A DNA stretch of 64,000 nucleotides from DATFMP01 sp035266845 (GCA_035266845.1 DATFMP010000045.1:1-64000); one strand, 5' to 3'; numbered from the stretch's first letter, positions 8,442-19,258 are shown. Notes: generated by a model from the letters alone, not told the origin. Translations and numbers: made by a program.

Positions 8442-9376
8442 ACACGGCTGCACCGGAGATTCCTCCCACCGCTGCACTGCAACGCCTGTTGCCCGTGGCG
8501 GCCGCGGCTGCGACGGGCATCATGGTCGGCTCCACCATCGTGGCCACGCGCTTCGTGATTGCGCAGACGCACCCGGCGTCGCTCGCGCTGCTGCGCTACG
8601 TGGTGGGACTGGCCTGCCTGCTGCCTGCACTGCCGCTGGCGCCACGGGTGCGCTTTGCCCAACGCGACGTGCTGCCTATTGCGCTGCTGGGCATCACGCA
8701 GTTCGGCATCCTCATCGCACTGCTCAACTTCGGCCTGGAGCACATCTCGTCGTCACTGGGGGCGCTGCTTTTCGCCACGTTTCCCCTGCTCACGATGTTG
8801 CTGGCGGCGGCCTTGGGCGTGGAGCGGCTGACGCTGCCGCGCACGCTGGGGGTCTCGCTCACGGTGGCGGGAGTGGGGCTGGCGCTGGCCCAGCGCCTGA
8901 CCATCCCCGGCTGGGCCGGCGCGCAGTGGCTCGGTGCGGCCGCCGTGCTGGCAAGCGCCTTCAGCGGGGCGGCCTGCAGTGTGCTCTACCGCCCCTACTT
9001 GCGGCGCTATCCCGCACTGCCGGTAAGCGCCTTCGCCATGGCAGCCTCGGTGCTGGTGTTGGCTGCCATGGCCGCGGGCGAGGGCTTCTTCGCCGCCGTG
9101 CCCCGGTTCACGATGGGCGGATGGCTGGCCATCGCCTACATCGGCGCGAGCAGCGGAGCGGGCTACTACCTGTGGCTATGGGCGCTGCAACACGCCAGCC
9201 CCACCCGCGTCACGGTGTTCCTGGCGCTGAGCCCGATCACGGCCACGCTGCTGGGGGTGCTGCTGCTGGGCGAGGCCGTCTCCGGGCCGTTCCTGGCCGG
9301 GCTTGCCTGCGTGGCCGGCGGCCTGTGGCTGGCCCATCGGGAACGCGCCGCCGCCCCGGCCGTCCAACCCGGCTAG
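8438..9376 (+). CDS. EamA/DMT-family transporter
   Basis: A 312-residue inner-membrane protein with about ten hydrophobic spans arranged as two EamA halves (about 20-150 and 165-300), the layout of drug/metabolite exporters of the RhaT/YdcZ type. Such carriers export amino acids, their derivatives or other small metabolites. Translation is coupled to the GNAT gene by a 4-base ATGA overlap, which suggests export of an acetylated metabolite or detoxification of an amine. Its last codons overlap the convergent hydrolase gene by 4 bases. Confidence 0.87.
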   Translation: MNTAAPEIPPTAALQRLLPVAAAAATGIMVGSTIVATRFVIAQTHPASLALLRYVVGLACLLPALPLAPRVRFAQRDVLPIALLGITQFGILIALLNFGLEHISSSLGALLFATFPLLTMLLAAALGVERLTLPRTLGVSLTVAGVGLALAQRLTIPGWAGAQWLGAAAVLASAFSGAACSVLYRPYLRRYPALPVSAFAMAASVLVLAAMAAGEGFFAAVPRFTMGGWLAIAYIGASSGAGYYLWLWALQHASPTRVTVFLALSPITATLLGVLLLGEAVSGPFLAGLACVAGGLWLAHRERAAAPAVQPG

Positions 9377-10338
9377 CCGCGGGGGAAGCGGCGGCGCAGC
9401 CAGTCCAGCATCAGGCGATTGAGGGCTTCCGGCTGCTCGGCCTGGGTCCAGTGCCCGCAATCGGCAATCACATGGCGCTCCAGGTCGGCGATCCATCCCC
9501 CCATGGGCTCGGCCATGGCCGGCCGCAGCACGACGTCGTGCTCCGCGCTGATCATCAGGCAGGGCACGTCGATGCGCAGCGGCCAGTGTGCCGTGGTCTC
9601 CCAGTTGCGCGTCAGGTTGCGATACCAGTTCAGCCCGCCCGCAAAGCCCGTCTCCGTGAAGGCTCGCACATAGGTAGCCAGGGACTCCGCGTCCAGCAGG
9701 GGCTCGCCGCCCCACTCGCTTTCCGGCTTCCGGAACGACTCCAGCAGTGCCAGCAGCCGGGGCTGCCGGGCGCGGTCATCCAGCACCGCGGGCGGAATGC
9801 GGTGGCGCCGGAAGAAGAAGCGCAGCGTGCGTGCCGGGTCTGCCTCCAGCAGCGCCTCCGCCACGCCGGGCGGCTGGAACTCCACCATGTACATGTGCTC
9901 CCCATAGCGCTTGCGCATAATCGCCACGGGGTCCGCCGGGGGCCGCGGCAGGTCCGGGGTGTTCACACCGATCACCCCGGTCACTCGATCCGGATGGGCG
10001 CGGGGCATGGCCCAGACCACGATGCCGCCCCAGTCGTGCCCGCAGAACACCGCGTGTTCGAGCTCCAGTGCGTCCAGCAGGCCGGCCAGGTCGTCGGTGA
10101 GGTGGTGGATGTCGTAGGCCGCGATCTCCGCCGGCCGCTCCGTGCGGCCGTAGCCGCGTAGATCGGGCACGATGACACGGTAGCCTGCCTCTGCCAGCGC
10201 ACCGATCTGGTGCCGCCAGGAGAAGGCCAACTCAGGGAAGCCGTGGCAGAGCACGACGGGCATGCCCTGCCCCATCTCGTACACGGCCATGCGCAGGCCG
10301 TTGGCGGTCACGAATCGCAGCGCAGGGAAGGCGGTCAT
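9373..10338 (-). CDS. Alpha/beta hydrolase, epoxide hydrolase type
   Basis: A 321-residue soluble alpha/beta hydrolase. The oxyanion motif HGFP is at 32-35, the nucleophile is Asp102 in GHDWGG, the acid is probably Asp268 and the base His296 in GHW. Tyr150 and Tyr239 in the cap match the ring-opening tyrosines of soluble epoxide hydrolases. An Asp nucleophile with two cap tyrosines favours epoxide hydrolase over haloalkane dehalogenase or esterase. It would convert epoxides to diols in the cytoplasm; the natural substrate is unknown. A small lipoprotein gene and a GarR-type gene precede it on the same strand and may share a transcript. Confidence 0.85.
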   Translation of the reverse strand: MTAFPALRFVTANGLRMAVYEMGQGMPVVLCHGFPELAFSWRHQIGALAEAGYRVIVPDLRGYGRTERPAEIAAYDIHHLTDDLAGLLDALELEHAVFCGHDWGGIVVWAMPRAHPDRVTGVIGVNTPDLPRPPADPVAIMRKRYGEHMYMVEFQPPGVAEALLEADPARTLRFFFRRHRIPPAVLDDRARQPRLLALLESFRKPESEWGGEPLLDAESLATYVRAFTETGFAGGLNWYRNLTRNWETTAHWPLRIDVPCLMISAEHDVVLRPAMAEPMGGWIADLERHVIADCGHWTQAEQPEALNRLMLDWLRRRFPRG

Positions 10339-10369
10339 GGGCCGGCGGTCCGGGGCTGGGCGGCGCGCT

Positions 10370-10711
10370 TCAGGGCGCTCCGCGGTGGTATTGGAAGCGC
10401 CCCGGCTCCCCCTGGCAGGTGCAGGCCTTCGCGCGCACGTCGGGCTCGAAGCGGGTGGGGCACACGTGGTGGGGCGTCAGGCAGGAGAAAGTGCCCAATC
10501 CTGGCACGTAGCTGCCTTGTTCCTGCACGGTATCGGTAGCCAGAGTCGCTGGCGGTTCGTGGGTAACCGGCTGGCACGCAGCCATCAGCACGAGCGCCAG
10601 CGCCGCAACGGCGGCGCCGGCAAGGACTGCGGCGAAGCGTTTCAAGCCACGCGCCCGTCGCGACTGGCGGACGCGCACCATCGTCTGAGCGTCTTCTGAA
10701 GTTTCCGGCAT
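10370..10711 (-). CDS. Small Cys-containing putative lipoprotein
   Basis: A 113-residue product that begins with a polar, Arg-rich stretch, then a hydrophobic segment ending in MAAC at about residue 46, a lipobox-like sequence. If an internal Met (about residue 11) is the start, the signal peptide has a more usual length. The mature part has four more cysteines (SCL, VCP, ACTC), suggesting disulfides or metal binding. I do not recognise a family. It starts 10 bases after the stop of the GarR-type gene, so it is probably co-transcribed. Confidence 0.6.
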   Translation of the reverse strand: MPETSEDAQTMVRVRQSRRARGLKRFAAVLAGAAVAALALVLMAACQPVTHEPPATLATDTVQEQGSYVPGLGTFSCLTPHHVCPTRFEPDVRAKACTCQGEPGRFQYHRGAP

Positions 10712-10721
10712 CGCACCCCGC

Positions 10722-11606
10722 TCAGGCTACAGTGTGCTTGGCCATGCGCTCCAGCGCAGTGACCAGTGCGGAGTGGTCCAGGTCCGCCCCGCCATCGGCG
10801 GTAACCGAGTTGTACAGCTCCTGCGTGGCAGCGCTGCCCGGCAGGGACAGCCCGAGCTGACGCGCGGCGGAGAGCGCGTTGTTGAGGTCCTTCTGCTGGT
10901 GGCGGATGCGGAAGCCGGGATTGAACGTGCGCTTGATCATGCGCTCCCCGTGCACCTCCAGGATGCGGCTCTGCGCGAAGCCACCCAGTAGGGCCTTGCG
11001 CACGTTCTCCGGGTTGGCGCCGGCCTTGGAGGCGAAGAGCAGGGCCTCGCTGACCGCCTCGATGGTCAGCGCGACGATGATCTGGTTGGCCACCTTGGCC
11101 GTCTGGCCATCCCCGTGGCCGCCCACCAGGTTGACGTTCTTGCCCATCAGCTCGAAGTACGGCCGTATCTTGGAGAAGACCTGCTCCTTGCCGCCCACCA
11201 TGATGGTCAGGGCCGCATTCTCCGCGCCCACCTGACCGCCGGAGACCGGGGCGTCGAGCATCTCCACGCCCTGCTCGGCCAGCTTGGCGGCAAACTGCTT
11301 GGTTTCCACCGGCGAGATCGAGCTCATGTCCACCACGATCTTGCCTTGGCCGATGCCGTCGCTGACGCCATCCTGACCGAACAGCACCTTCTGCACGTCC
11401 GGCGTGTCCGGCACGATGATGAACACGATGTCGCTCTTCTGCGCCACGTCCTTCGGACTGGCGCACTCGACGGCACCCTGGCCGACCAGTTCCTTCACGC
11501 CAGCGGGCACCATGTCGTACACATGCACCGTGTGACCGGCCTTGATCAGTTGGCCCGCCATGGGCTTGCCCATGATCCCGATGCCGATGAATCCCAGATT
11601 CGCCAT
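10722..11606 (-). CDS. garR: 2-hydroxy-3-oxopropionate reductase (tartronate semialdehyde reductase)
   Basis: A 294-residue NAD(P)-dependent beta-hydroxyacid dehydrogenase. The Rossmann motif GFIGIGIMGKPMA is at 5-17. The substrate-binding motif DAPVSGGQVGA (about 120-130) and the catalytic-lysine helix GQTAKVANQI (about 168-177) are intact. Length and sequence style match GarR/GlxR, which reduces tartronate semialdehyde to D-glycerate. A hydroxypyruvate isomerase gene sits 239 bases upstream on the same strand, which supports the glyoxylate-to-glycerate assignment over 3-hydroxyisobutyrate dehydrogenase. Glyoxylate carboligase, which would make the substrate, is not in the window. Confidence 0.9.
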   Translation of the reverse strand: MANLGFIGIGIMGKPMAGQLIKAGHTVHVYDMVPAGVKELVGQGAVECASPKDVAQKSDIVFIIVPDTPDVQKVLFGQDGVSDGIGQGKIVVDMSSISPVETKQFAAKLAEQGVEMLDAPVSGGQVGAENAALTIMVGGKEQVFSKIRPYFELMGKNVNLVGGHGDGQTAKVANQIIVALTIEAVSEALLFASKAGANPENVRKALLGGFAQSRILEVHGERMIKRTFNPGFRIRHQQKDLNNALSAARQLGLSLPGSAATQELYNSVTADGGADLDHSALVTALERMAKHTVA

Positions 11607-11845
11607 GAGTTGTGCTCCTCGCCGTTCGGTGATGCGTCGCGGACGCCGGTGCCAGTCATTCGCAGGCCGCGGATTCCGCAGATTGCACAGATGGAAAGAT
11701 TACTACCACGCGATGGTTTGCCAGGCTCCCTCATATTTGCCGGCGACGGACGCATTGCCGATCGGCCGTACGGGCGGGCCGCGTGCGGGCCGTCCCCGAT
11801 GCGCACGGATTGGCGCGGCCCGTGAGCCGGGTGATGCCATCGAGC

Positions 11846-12622
11846 CTACAGGTACGGCTTGCTCCACCCCAGGCCTGCTTCCGTGCCGCCGGCGGGGACA
11901 TACTCGCAGCCGATCCAGCCCGTGTAGCCGGCCTCGTCTATGAAGCGCAGCAGATTGGGGTAGTGGATCTCGCCCGTGCCCGGCTCGTGACGCCCGGGAT
12001 TGTCCGCGAGCTGCATGTGCGCGATGCGCAGCAGCCGGTCATGGATGGTGCGCGTCAAATTCCCCTCCATGATCTGCATATGGTAAATGTCGTACTGGAG
12101 CCAGATGTTGGGGTGGTTGACCTCGTCGAAGACCGCCAACGCATCGGCCGAGTGCACCAGGTGAAAGCCGGGGACGTCCTGGCTGTTGAGCGGCTCCACC
12201 AACAGGCGGATCTGCTCCTTGGCCAGCGCCTCGGCCGCGAAACGCAGGTTCTCCACCAACGTCTTGCGTACCCGCTCCGCCGGCACCCCCGCCGGTGTCT
12301 TGCCCACCAGGCAATTGAGCTGGCCGCAGCCCAGCGCCTTGGCATATTCGATGGCGCGGCCCACGCCCGCCTGGAACTCGCCCACACGATCGGGGAGCAC
12401 GGCGATGCCGCGTTCTCCCGCGCCCCAGTCCCCCGCCGGCAGATTGTGCAGCACCAGCTTGAGCTTGTGCTGACCCAGCAGATCGGCCAATTGCGCCGCG
12501 GGATGGTCGAAGGGGAAGAGAAACTCCACTGCCTTGAAGCCCGCCTGGGCGGCCTTCTCGAAGCGCTGCAGGAAGTCCACCTCCGTGAACAGCATGGTCA
12601 GGTTGGCATTCAGCTTGGGCAT
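11846..12622 (-). CDS. hyi: Hydroxypyruvate isomerase
   Basis: A 258-residue TIM-barrel protein of the xylose-isomerase-like family. Typical Hyi motifs are present: NLTMLFTEVDFLQRF at the N-terminus, FPFDHPA, LNCLVGKTP, LVEPLNSQDVPGFHL, LQYDIYHMQIMEG and the C-terminal GCEYVP. Glutamates in LVEPLN and GCEY and the YDIYH segment form the metal and substrate site. It interconverts hydroxypyruvate and tartronate semialdehyde, feeding the downstream GarR-type reductase. Length matches E. coli Hyi (258). Confidence 0.92.
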   Translation of the reverse strand: MPKLNANLTMLFTEVDFLQRFEKAAQAGFKAVEFLFPFDHPAAQLADLLGQHKLKLVLHNLPAGDWGAGERGIAVLPDRVGEFQAGVGRAIEYAKALGCGQLNCLVGKTPAGVPAERVRKTLVENLRFAAEALAKEQIRLLVEPLNSQDVPGFHLVHSADALAVFDEVNHPNIWLQYDIYHMQIMEGNLTRTIHDRLLRIAHMQLADNPGRHEPGTGEIHYPNLLRFIDEAGYTGWIGCEYVPAGGTEAGLGWSKPYL

Positions 12623-12886
12623 GGATGCTCCCTTGAATTGCGGAAGGCAGTGTGCGGCACAGCGCCGACCTCATGCTGGGGATCGTGCGCTGCGGGGCCT
12701 TTCATAGCGGCCCTGGTGTGGCAAGATGCCCCCGTCACGCGCTCGCGTCGTCGGATGGGAGACGCGTGGCCTCCAGCGCCGTGGGCGCGGTTGACCGGCG
12801 CCACCCTTCAGATCAAGCGGGTTCGGCCATGGTAGGGACAGCCGGGGACGATTTGCAAGCGGCCGGCACCGGGGCTTGGTGCCGCA

Positions 12887-13261
12887 TTACTTGAGATATC
12901 GCTGGATCGTCTCCCGCAGCTTGTCCAAGTCGTAGGGCTTGGTCACATAGGCATCGCAGCCGACCGCATAGGCGCTCGCGGCATCCATTTCCATGGCAAA
13001 GCCCGTCACGGCCACAATGGGCGTCCTGGCCAGCCCATAGCGGCTGCGGATGCGGCGCGTGGCCTCGAAACCCGAGATCCCGGGAAGCTGCAAATCCATC
13101 AGGATCAGGTCCGGATGCTCATCTGCGGCCATGCGCACCGCCGTCTCGCCATCCCCCGCTTCCAGCACCTCAAAGCCTTCTGATTCCAGGAACGTCCGCA
13201 TCAGTTCGGCCAGGGCCGGATTGTCCTCCACGCTGAGAATCCTGCGCTTGGTCATGGTCAT
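12887..13261 (-). CDS. Single-domain response regulator (receiver)
   Basis: A 124-residue CheY-like receiver with no output domain. Acidic pocket E11-D12, phospho-acceptor Asp56 (MDLQLP), Thr86 and Lys108 (TKPY) are all present, so it should be phosphorylated by a histidine kinase. Two starts are possible (13261 or 13255, the two Met of MTMTK). The gene begins inside the 3' end of the kinase gene in another frame (about 90 bases overlap), so the pair is translationally coupled. With no DNA-binding domain it probably acts by protein contact or as a phosphorelay intermediate. Confidence 0.88.
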   Translation of the reverse strand: MTMTKRRILSVEDNPALAELMRTFLESEGFEVLEAGDGETAVRMAADEHPDLILMDLQLPGISGFEATRRIRSRYGLARTPIVAVTGFAMEMDAASAYAVGCDAYVTKPYDLDKLRETIQRYLK

Positions 13262-14885
13262 CGTTAACGGGCAAGCTGAACCAGAAGGTGGAACCGACGC
13301 CGACTTGTGACTCGACCCAGATGCGTCCCCCATGCAATTCCACAAGTCGCTTGGAAATGGCCAGCCCCAATCCGGCGCCGGGAGGGTTTTGCGCAATGTG
13401 GGCGTCGCGTTGCTGGAATTCGGTGAAGAGGGTATTCAGCCGCTCGGGCGCGATGCCCGCACCTGTGTCGGCCACAAAATAGCGCAGCTCGTTGGCGTCT
13501 GCATGGAGCCCCAGGCGCACGGTACCGTGGTCTGTGAACTTGATGGCATTGCCGATCAGATTGAGCAGCACCTGGGTCAAGCGGCGCCGGTCGTAGCGAA
13601 GCGGCGCCGGCGCCGCGATCGGTTCGATCTCCAGGTGCAGTCCCTTGTCCTTGGCCAGCGGCTCCAGGTGCGCTACGGCGTCCTGGATGCACGTGGCTGA
13701 CGGCCATTCCTGCCGGTCGAGATCCATGCGGCCAGCTTCGACGCGCGACAGGTCGAGCACATCGTTGACCAGGCTCAGCAGCAGTTCTCCGTTGTGCACC
13801 ACCTGTTCCGTGGCGCCGCGGATGGCCTTGGGCACCCGGCCGTAGGTGCCGCGCAGGATGAGCTGACAGAATCCCAGGATGGCCGTCAGGGGCGTCCGCA
13901 GCTCGTGGCTCATGGACGCGAGGAAGTGGCTCTTGACGCGGCTGGCCTCCTCAGCCGCTTCCTTGGCGCGGCGCAGTTCCGTTTCGATCGCCTGCTGCTC
14001 CGCCAGTTGCGCGTAGGCTGTGCGCAGCCGCGAGCGCAGGCCAAACCACACGGCCGTCAACAACAGCGCCAGCAGCAGCACCAGCAGGCCCTGCACGGCC
14101 GCCAGGTAGCGCTGCACCCGCGCCAGCGTGGCCATCGTTTCGGTCGCCTGGCGCGAGTTCGACGCGTAGGCCAGGGATGCCAGCTCGTGCGTAAGCGCGC
14201 CCACCTCACGCAGGCCGGTGAGCAGCATCGGCCCCCGATCCACGGGATGCGCGATGAACGGCTCGGAGTCCACCTGGATCTGGGCCAGTAGTTGGCGGAT
14301 GCGACGGAGCACCGGTTGCCATTCGGGCACCTCGCTCAGTCCACCACCGGTCGAGCCGCGTTGCAGCACCGCACTCGCAGTGACCACCTGCGCCACCTGG
14401 GCGCGAAGCGCCGCCCGGTCCCGCACCCTTCGCCCCGCGTTGGCCGTTGCCACGGCGCCCTCGAACTTCAGCAGCTCGCGTTGCAGACGCGCGACATCCC
14501 ATGCGGCGATCTGGCCCTGCTGGAGGGCTATGGATTGGTCCACGAGGCGCTCCGACCGCCACGTCAGCCATCCCACAACCACCAGGCACACGATCAGCAG
14601 AGCCACCAGGAGCCAGCTCCAGGCCGGCAGCGCCGCCCGCTTCAGCAACCCGCGGGCCGCGTTGAGCGCGGTGCCGGCGCGGCCGCGCGCAACGGTGGCG
14701 GCTCTGCGCACCATGGTGGTGCTGCGGCGCAAAGTCGTCTTCCACCACTCCGCCGCACGGCCACTCGCGGCGCCGGCCCTACCACGCACGAGACCCGTCC
14801 AACGTCCGGCGGCTACGGCCCGTCGCTGCGCAGCGGCGGTCACGCCTCGCCTCGCGGTGGAAAGTCTGCGCAGCATGGGGGCCAT
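13170..14885 (-). CDS. Membrane sensor histidine kinase
   Basis: About 571 residues from the ATG at 14885. An Ala/Arg-rich N-terminal segment (1-88) precedes TM1 (about 89-108). A periplasmic sensor domain of about 155 residues follows, then TM2 (264-282), a short coiled coil, the HisKA dimerisation domain with phospho-acceptor His327 (SHELRTP), and HATPase_c with N box 442-446, G1 DTGAG 473-477 and G2 GAGLGL 503-508. The kinase domain is complete at residue about 540; the last 30 residues are read out of frame through the receiver gene. No HAMP domain is evident. Stimulus unknown. The start is uncertain because the frame stays open further upstream, where it would collide with the hrcA promoter. 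Confidence 0.82.
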   Translation of the reverse strand: MAPMLRRLSTARRGVTAAAQRRAVAAGRWTGLVRGRAGAASGRAAEWWKTTLRRSTTMVRRAATVARGRAGTALNAARGLLKRAALPAWSWLLVALLIVCLVVVGWLTWRSERLVDQSIALQQGQIAAWDVARLQRELLKFEGAVATANAGRRVRDRAALRAQVAQVVTASAVLQRGSTGGGLSEVPEWQPVLRRIRQLLAQIQVDSEPFIAHPVDRGPMLLTGLREVGALTHELASLAYASNSRQATETMATLARVQRYLAAVQGLLVLLLALLLTAVWFGLRSRLRTAYAQLAEQQAIETELRRAKEAAEEASRVKSHFLASMSHELRTPLTAILGFCQLILRGTYGRVPKAIRGATEQVVHNGELLLSLVNDVLDLSRVEAGRMDLDRQEWPSATCIQDAVAHLEPLAKDKGLHLEIEPIAAPAPLRYDRRRLTQVLLNLIGNAIKFTDHGTVRLGLHADANELRYFVADTGAGIAPERLNTLFTEFQQRDAHIAQNPPGAGLGLAISKRLVELHGGRIWVESQVGVGSTFWFSLPVNDDHDQAQDSQRGGQSGPGRTDADVPGIRRL

Positions 14886-15219
14886 GCGCCGCAAGCGTTC
14901 CGGCAGGTGGGCGTTCACTTGCGGGCTCGCCTCCAGACTCGCGTGGGTGACTAGTGCATTGCGGCCACGCTGCCACTTATTGAGCGGTAAGCCGGGGCCG
15001 GAGCCGGTGCTGCAGGCCCACGCCAACAGGGCGTTGCGTAGCAGTGTCGTCAAACTGAACAGAAGCGGGGGGCAAAAGCAATTGCGAGGCCTGCGTGCGT
15101 TGTATGCGCCCGCTTGCGATCCGGCCCGCACCGCATCCAGTGGAGGCGCAGGGGCTCTCTGGCCTGCTGAGAGGCGACCGTGGCCCGGTGCAAAGGCCCG
15201 ACAGGGATAAAGTTTTTCC

Positions 15220-15248
15220 TTGACGCATGCGGCCCCGCCCGTTACATT
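15220..15248 (+). promoter_or_regulatory. Sigma-70-type promoter of the hrcA cluster
   Basis: TTGACG (15220-15225) and TACATT (15243-15248) are separated by 17 bases, close to the housekeeping consensus, and lie about 120 bases upstream of hrcA. The CIRCE operator begins 6 bases after the -10 box, exactly where a repressor would block initiation. Confidence 0.75.
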
Positions 15249-15253
15249 GGCAA

Positions 15254-15280
15254 TTAGCACTCTTTCAGTGGGAGTGCTAA
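15254..15280. promoter_or_regulatory. CIRCE operator (HrcA binding site)
   Basis: TTAGCACTC, nine bases, GAGTGCTAA: a perfect match to the CIRCE inverted repeat. It sits between a sigma-70-type promoter and hrcA, the first gene of the chaperone cluster. HrcA bound here represses transcription until heat shock titrates GroEL. The rest of the 480-base gap between the kinase gene and hrcA shows no gene. Confidence 0.97.
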
Positions 15281-15369
15281 CATTGGGCTGGGACAAGCAG
15301 ATCATCATAGGTGCGAGACGGCGGGTGCAGGGCGCGCCCGACGCAGCGCCGGCCAAGGCATAGGACGCC

Positions 15370-16413
15370 ATGAAGGCACGGCTTGAAGCGCAGGTGATGG
15401 ACGCGCGGTTGCGGTCGGTGTTGCTGGCCATCGTGGAGAACTACATCGAGACCGTGGAGCCGGTGGGCTCGCGTACGCTGTCCAAGATGCTCGATCTTGG
15501 GTTGTCTTCGGCCACGATCCGCAACGTAATGGCGGACCTTACCGAGCAGGGCTATCTGGAGCAGCCCCATACGTCGGCGGGCCGGGTGCCCACCAACCGT
15601 GCCTACCGCTTCTATGTGGAGCAGGGCGGCGGGGAGGGACTGCTGCCGGAGGAGGTTAAGCGTGTGGTGGAGCGGACGTTGAGTGAGAGCGCCAGCGGGC
15701 TGATGAACCTGCTGAGCTGTACCTCACGGCTGCTGTCCGAGCTGACGCAGCTCACAAGCGTGGTGGCCTCGCCCCGCGTCAGCAAGACGCGCCTGCGCCT
15801 CATCGAGTTCCTCAGGATCAGTGACCATCGCATCTATGCGGTGCTGATCACCCAGTCGAACATGGTTTACCACAAGATCATCGAGGTTTCGGAGGATCTC
15901 GCGCAGGACTTCCTGAACTCGGTGAGCCGCTACCTGAACGAGCAGTTTGCCCGCAAACCGCTGGAGGAGATGCGCCAGCAGGTGCAGGACCGGCTCATGG
16001 ATGAAAAGGAAACCTACGACCAGTTGCTGGCCCATGCCGTGCGGCTGAGCAAGAAGGCGTTGGACCTTTCCGACGAGCGGGAGGTCTATGTAGAAGGCCT
16101 TTCCAGCATCCTGCGAGAGTTTGGTGATCTGAACCGCATCCGCGAGCTGCTGGTGCTGCTGGAGCAGAAGAATGCCCTGGTGGAGCGTATGGACGCGTCC
16201 CTGCAGCCCGGCGGCGTGCACATTGCGATCGGCATGGAAAACGGCCACCAGGGCTGGAACGACTGCTCGCTGGTCACGGCGAGCTACAGCTATGCGGACA
16301 ACGTGCTGGGGGCCATCGGCGTGATCGGTCCGACGCGCATGAACTACCGGCGCGTGATCCCGATCGTCAACTATACGGCTCGCGCGCTGTCCCAGGCCAT
16401 CATGGAACAATGA
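15370..16413 (+). CDS. hrcA: Heat-inducible transcription repressor HrcA
   Basis: A 347-residue repressor with the N-terminal winged helix (about 1-75; DLGLSSATIRNVMADLTEQG and HTSAGRVPT are characteristic), an inserted dimerisation domain and a GAF-like core ending in IGPTRMNYRRVIPIVNYTA. It binds the CIRCE operator upstream and represses the chaperone genes. The first Met at 15370 starts the conserved region directly. It leads the hrcA-grpE-dnaK-dnaJ cluster, so it is autoregulated. Confidence 0.97.
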   Translation: MKARLEAQVMDARLRSVLLAIVENYIETVEPVGSRTLSKMLDLGLSSATIRNVMADLTEQGYLEQPHTSAGRVPTNRAYRFYVEQGGGEGLLPEEVKRVVERTLSESASGLMNLLSCTSRLLSELTQLTSVVASPRVSKTRLRLIEFLRISDHRIYAVLITQSNMVYHKIIEVSEDLAQDFLNSVSRYLNEQFARKPLEEMRQQVQDRLMDEKETYDQLLAHAVRLSKKALDLSDEREVYVEGLSSILREFGDLNRIRELLVLLEQKNALVERMDASLQPGGVHIAIGMENGHQGWNDCSLVTASYSYADNVLGAIGVIGPTRMNYRRVIPIVNYTARALSQAIMEQ

Positions 16414-16549
16414 GGCGAGAACCAGCGCCATTGGCACTGGAAATGATGACCGTAGCAGACACCGCAACGTCATGAGCAAGAAGAAGCCCGAGCACACTGC
16501 AGCACACGACACGACCCACGCGGCCGAGGCCGCACAGCGGGAGGATCCG

Positions 16550-17248
16550 ATGACGTCATTTGACCCCGAGGCCGACCGGGCCGCACCTTCCGGCGAGGCG
16601 GATGCCTCCGATGCTCCTTCCGAGCGCGACGCGCCCGGAAACGGGAGCACGGATGCGTCCCGCCGGGCGGCGGGGGAGGCAACGCCTGCCGAAGCGCCGG
16701 CCACCGAGGCCGTCCCGGAGCAGGCGGAGGCCAAGGGGACGCCCGAGGGACCTTCGGAGCTGGAACTGGCACAGCAGGAGGCCGCCGGCAACTACGACCG
16801 CTTCGTGCGTCTGCAAGCGGAGTTCGAGAACTACAAGCGGCGCATCGCCAAGGAACATGCCGACTCGCTGCGCTACGCGCTCACGCCGCTGGTGACCGAC
16901 GTGGCGCACGTCATGGACGATCTGGAGCGTGCCATGGAGCACGCGCGCAAGGAGCAGGGCGATGCCGTCTCGGCGCTGCTGACCGGGATCGAGATGGTGC
17001 TCAAGCACATGTACGAGACCTTGAATCGCTATGGCGTGACGCGCATGGAGGCCGTGGGCAAGCCCTTCGACCCGGAGCGGCACGAGGCGATCAACGTGGT
17101 GGAAACGAACGAGGTGCCCGAGAACCAAGTGCTGGAGGAATATCAGGCCGGCTACATCCTGCATGACCGGGTGATCCGGCCCGCGCGTGTGTGTGTTTCC
17201 AAGCGCGGGAGCGATGCAGGCCGGCAGGCTCCACCCGCGGGCAATTGA
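16550..17248 (+). CDS. grpE: Nucleotide exchange factor GrpE
   Basis: The conserved GrpE part covers the C-terminal 150 residues: a long coiled coil starting at FVRLQAEFENYKRR, then the four-helix bundle and the beta-wing domain (GKPFDPERHEAINVV, GYILHDRVIRPARVCVSK). It stimulates ADP release from DnaK. I chose the ATG at 16550 because a GGGAGG site lies 5 bases before it, giving 232 residues. An in-frame ATG at 16472 would add 26 residues but has no good ribosome-binding site. Either way the N-terminus carries an unusually long Glu/Ala/Pro-rich disordered extension. dnaK follows 75 bases downstream. Confidence 0.94.
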   Translation: MTSFDPEADRAAPSGEADASDAPSERDAPGNGSTDASRRAAGEATPAEAPATEAVPEQAEAKGTPEGPSELELAQQEAAGNYDRFVRLQAEFENYKRRIAKEHADSLRYALTPLVTDVAHVMDDLERAMEHARKEQGDAVSALLTGIEMVLKHMYETLNRYGVTRMEAVGKPFDPERHEAINVVETNEVPENQVLEEYQAGYILHDRVIRPARVCVSKRGSDAGRQAPPAGN

Positions 17249-17323
17249 GATTGGCAACAACGAACGCTGAATACGCAATCAACAACGGCAGAGGGCAACC
17301 TCTCATCCAAGTAAGGTAGCGAC

Positions 17324-19258
<1,935 letters not shown>

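Noticed and set aside
15219..15240. Sigma-32 heat-shock promoter before hrcA
   Set aside because: A CTTGAC and a CCCC stretch exist, but the spacing is too short. A consensus sigma-70 promoter with CIRCE explains the region.
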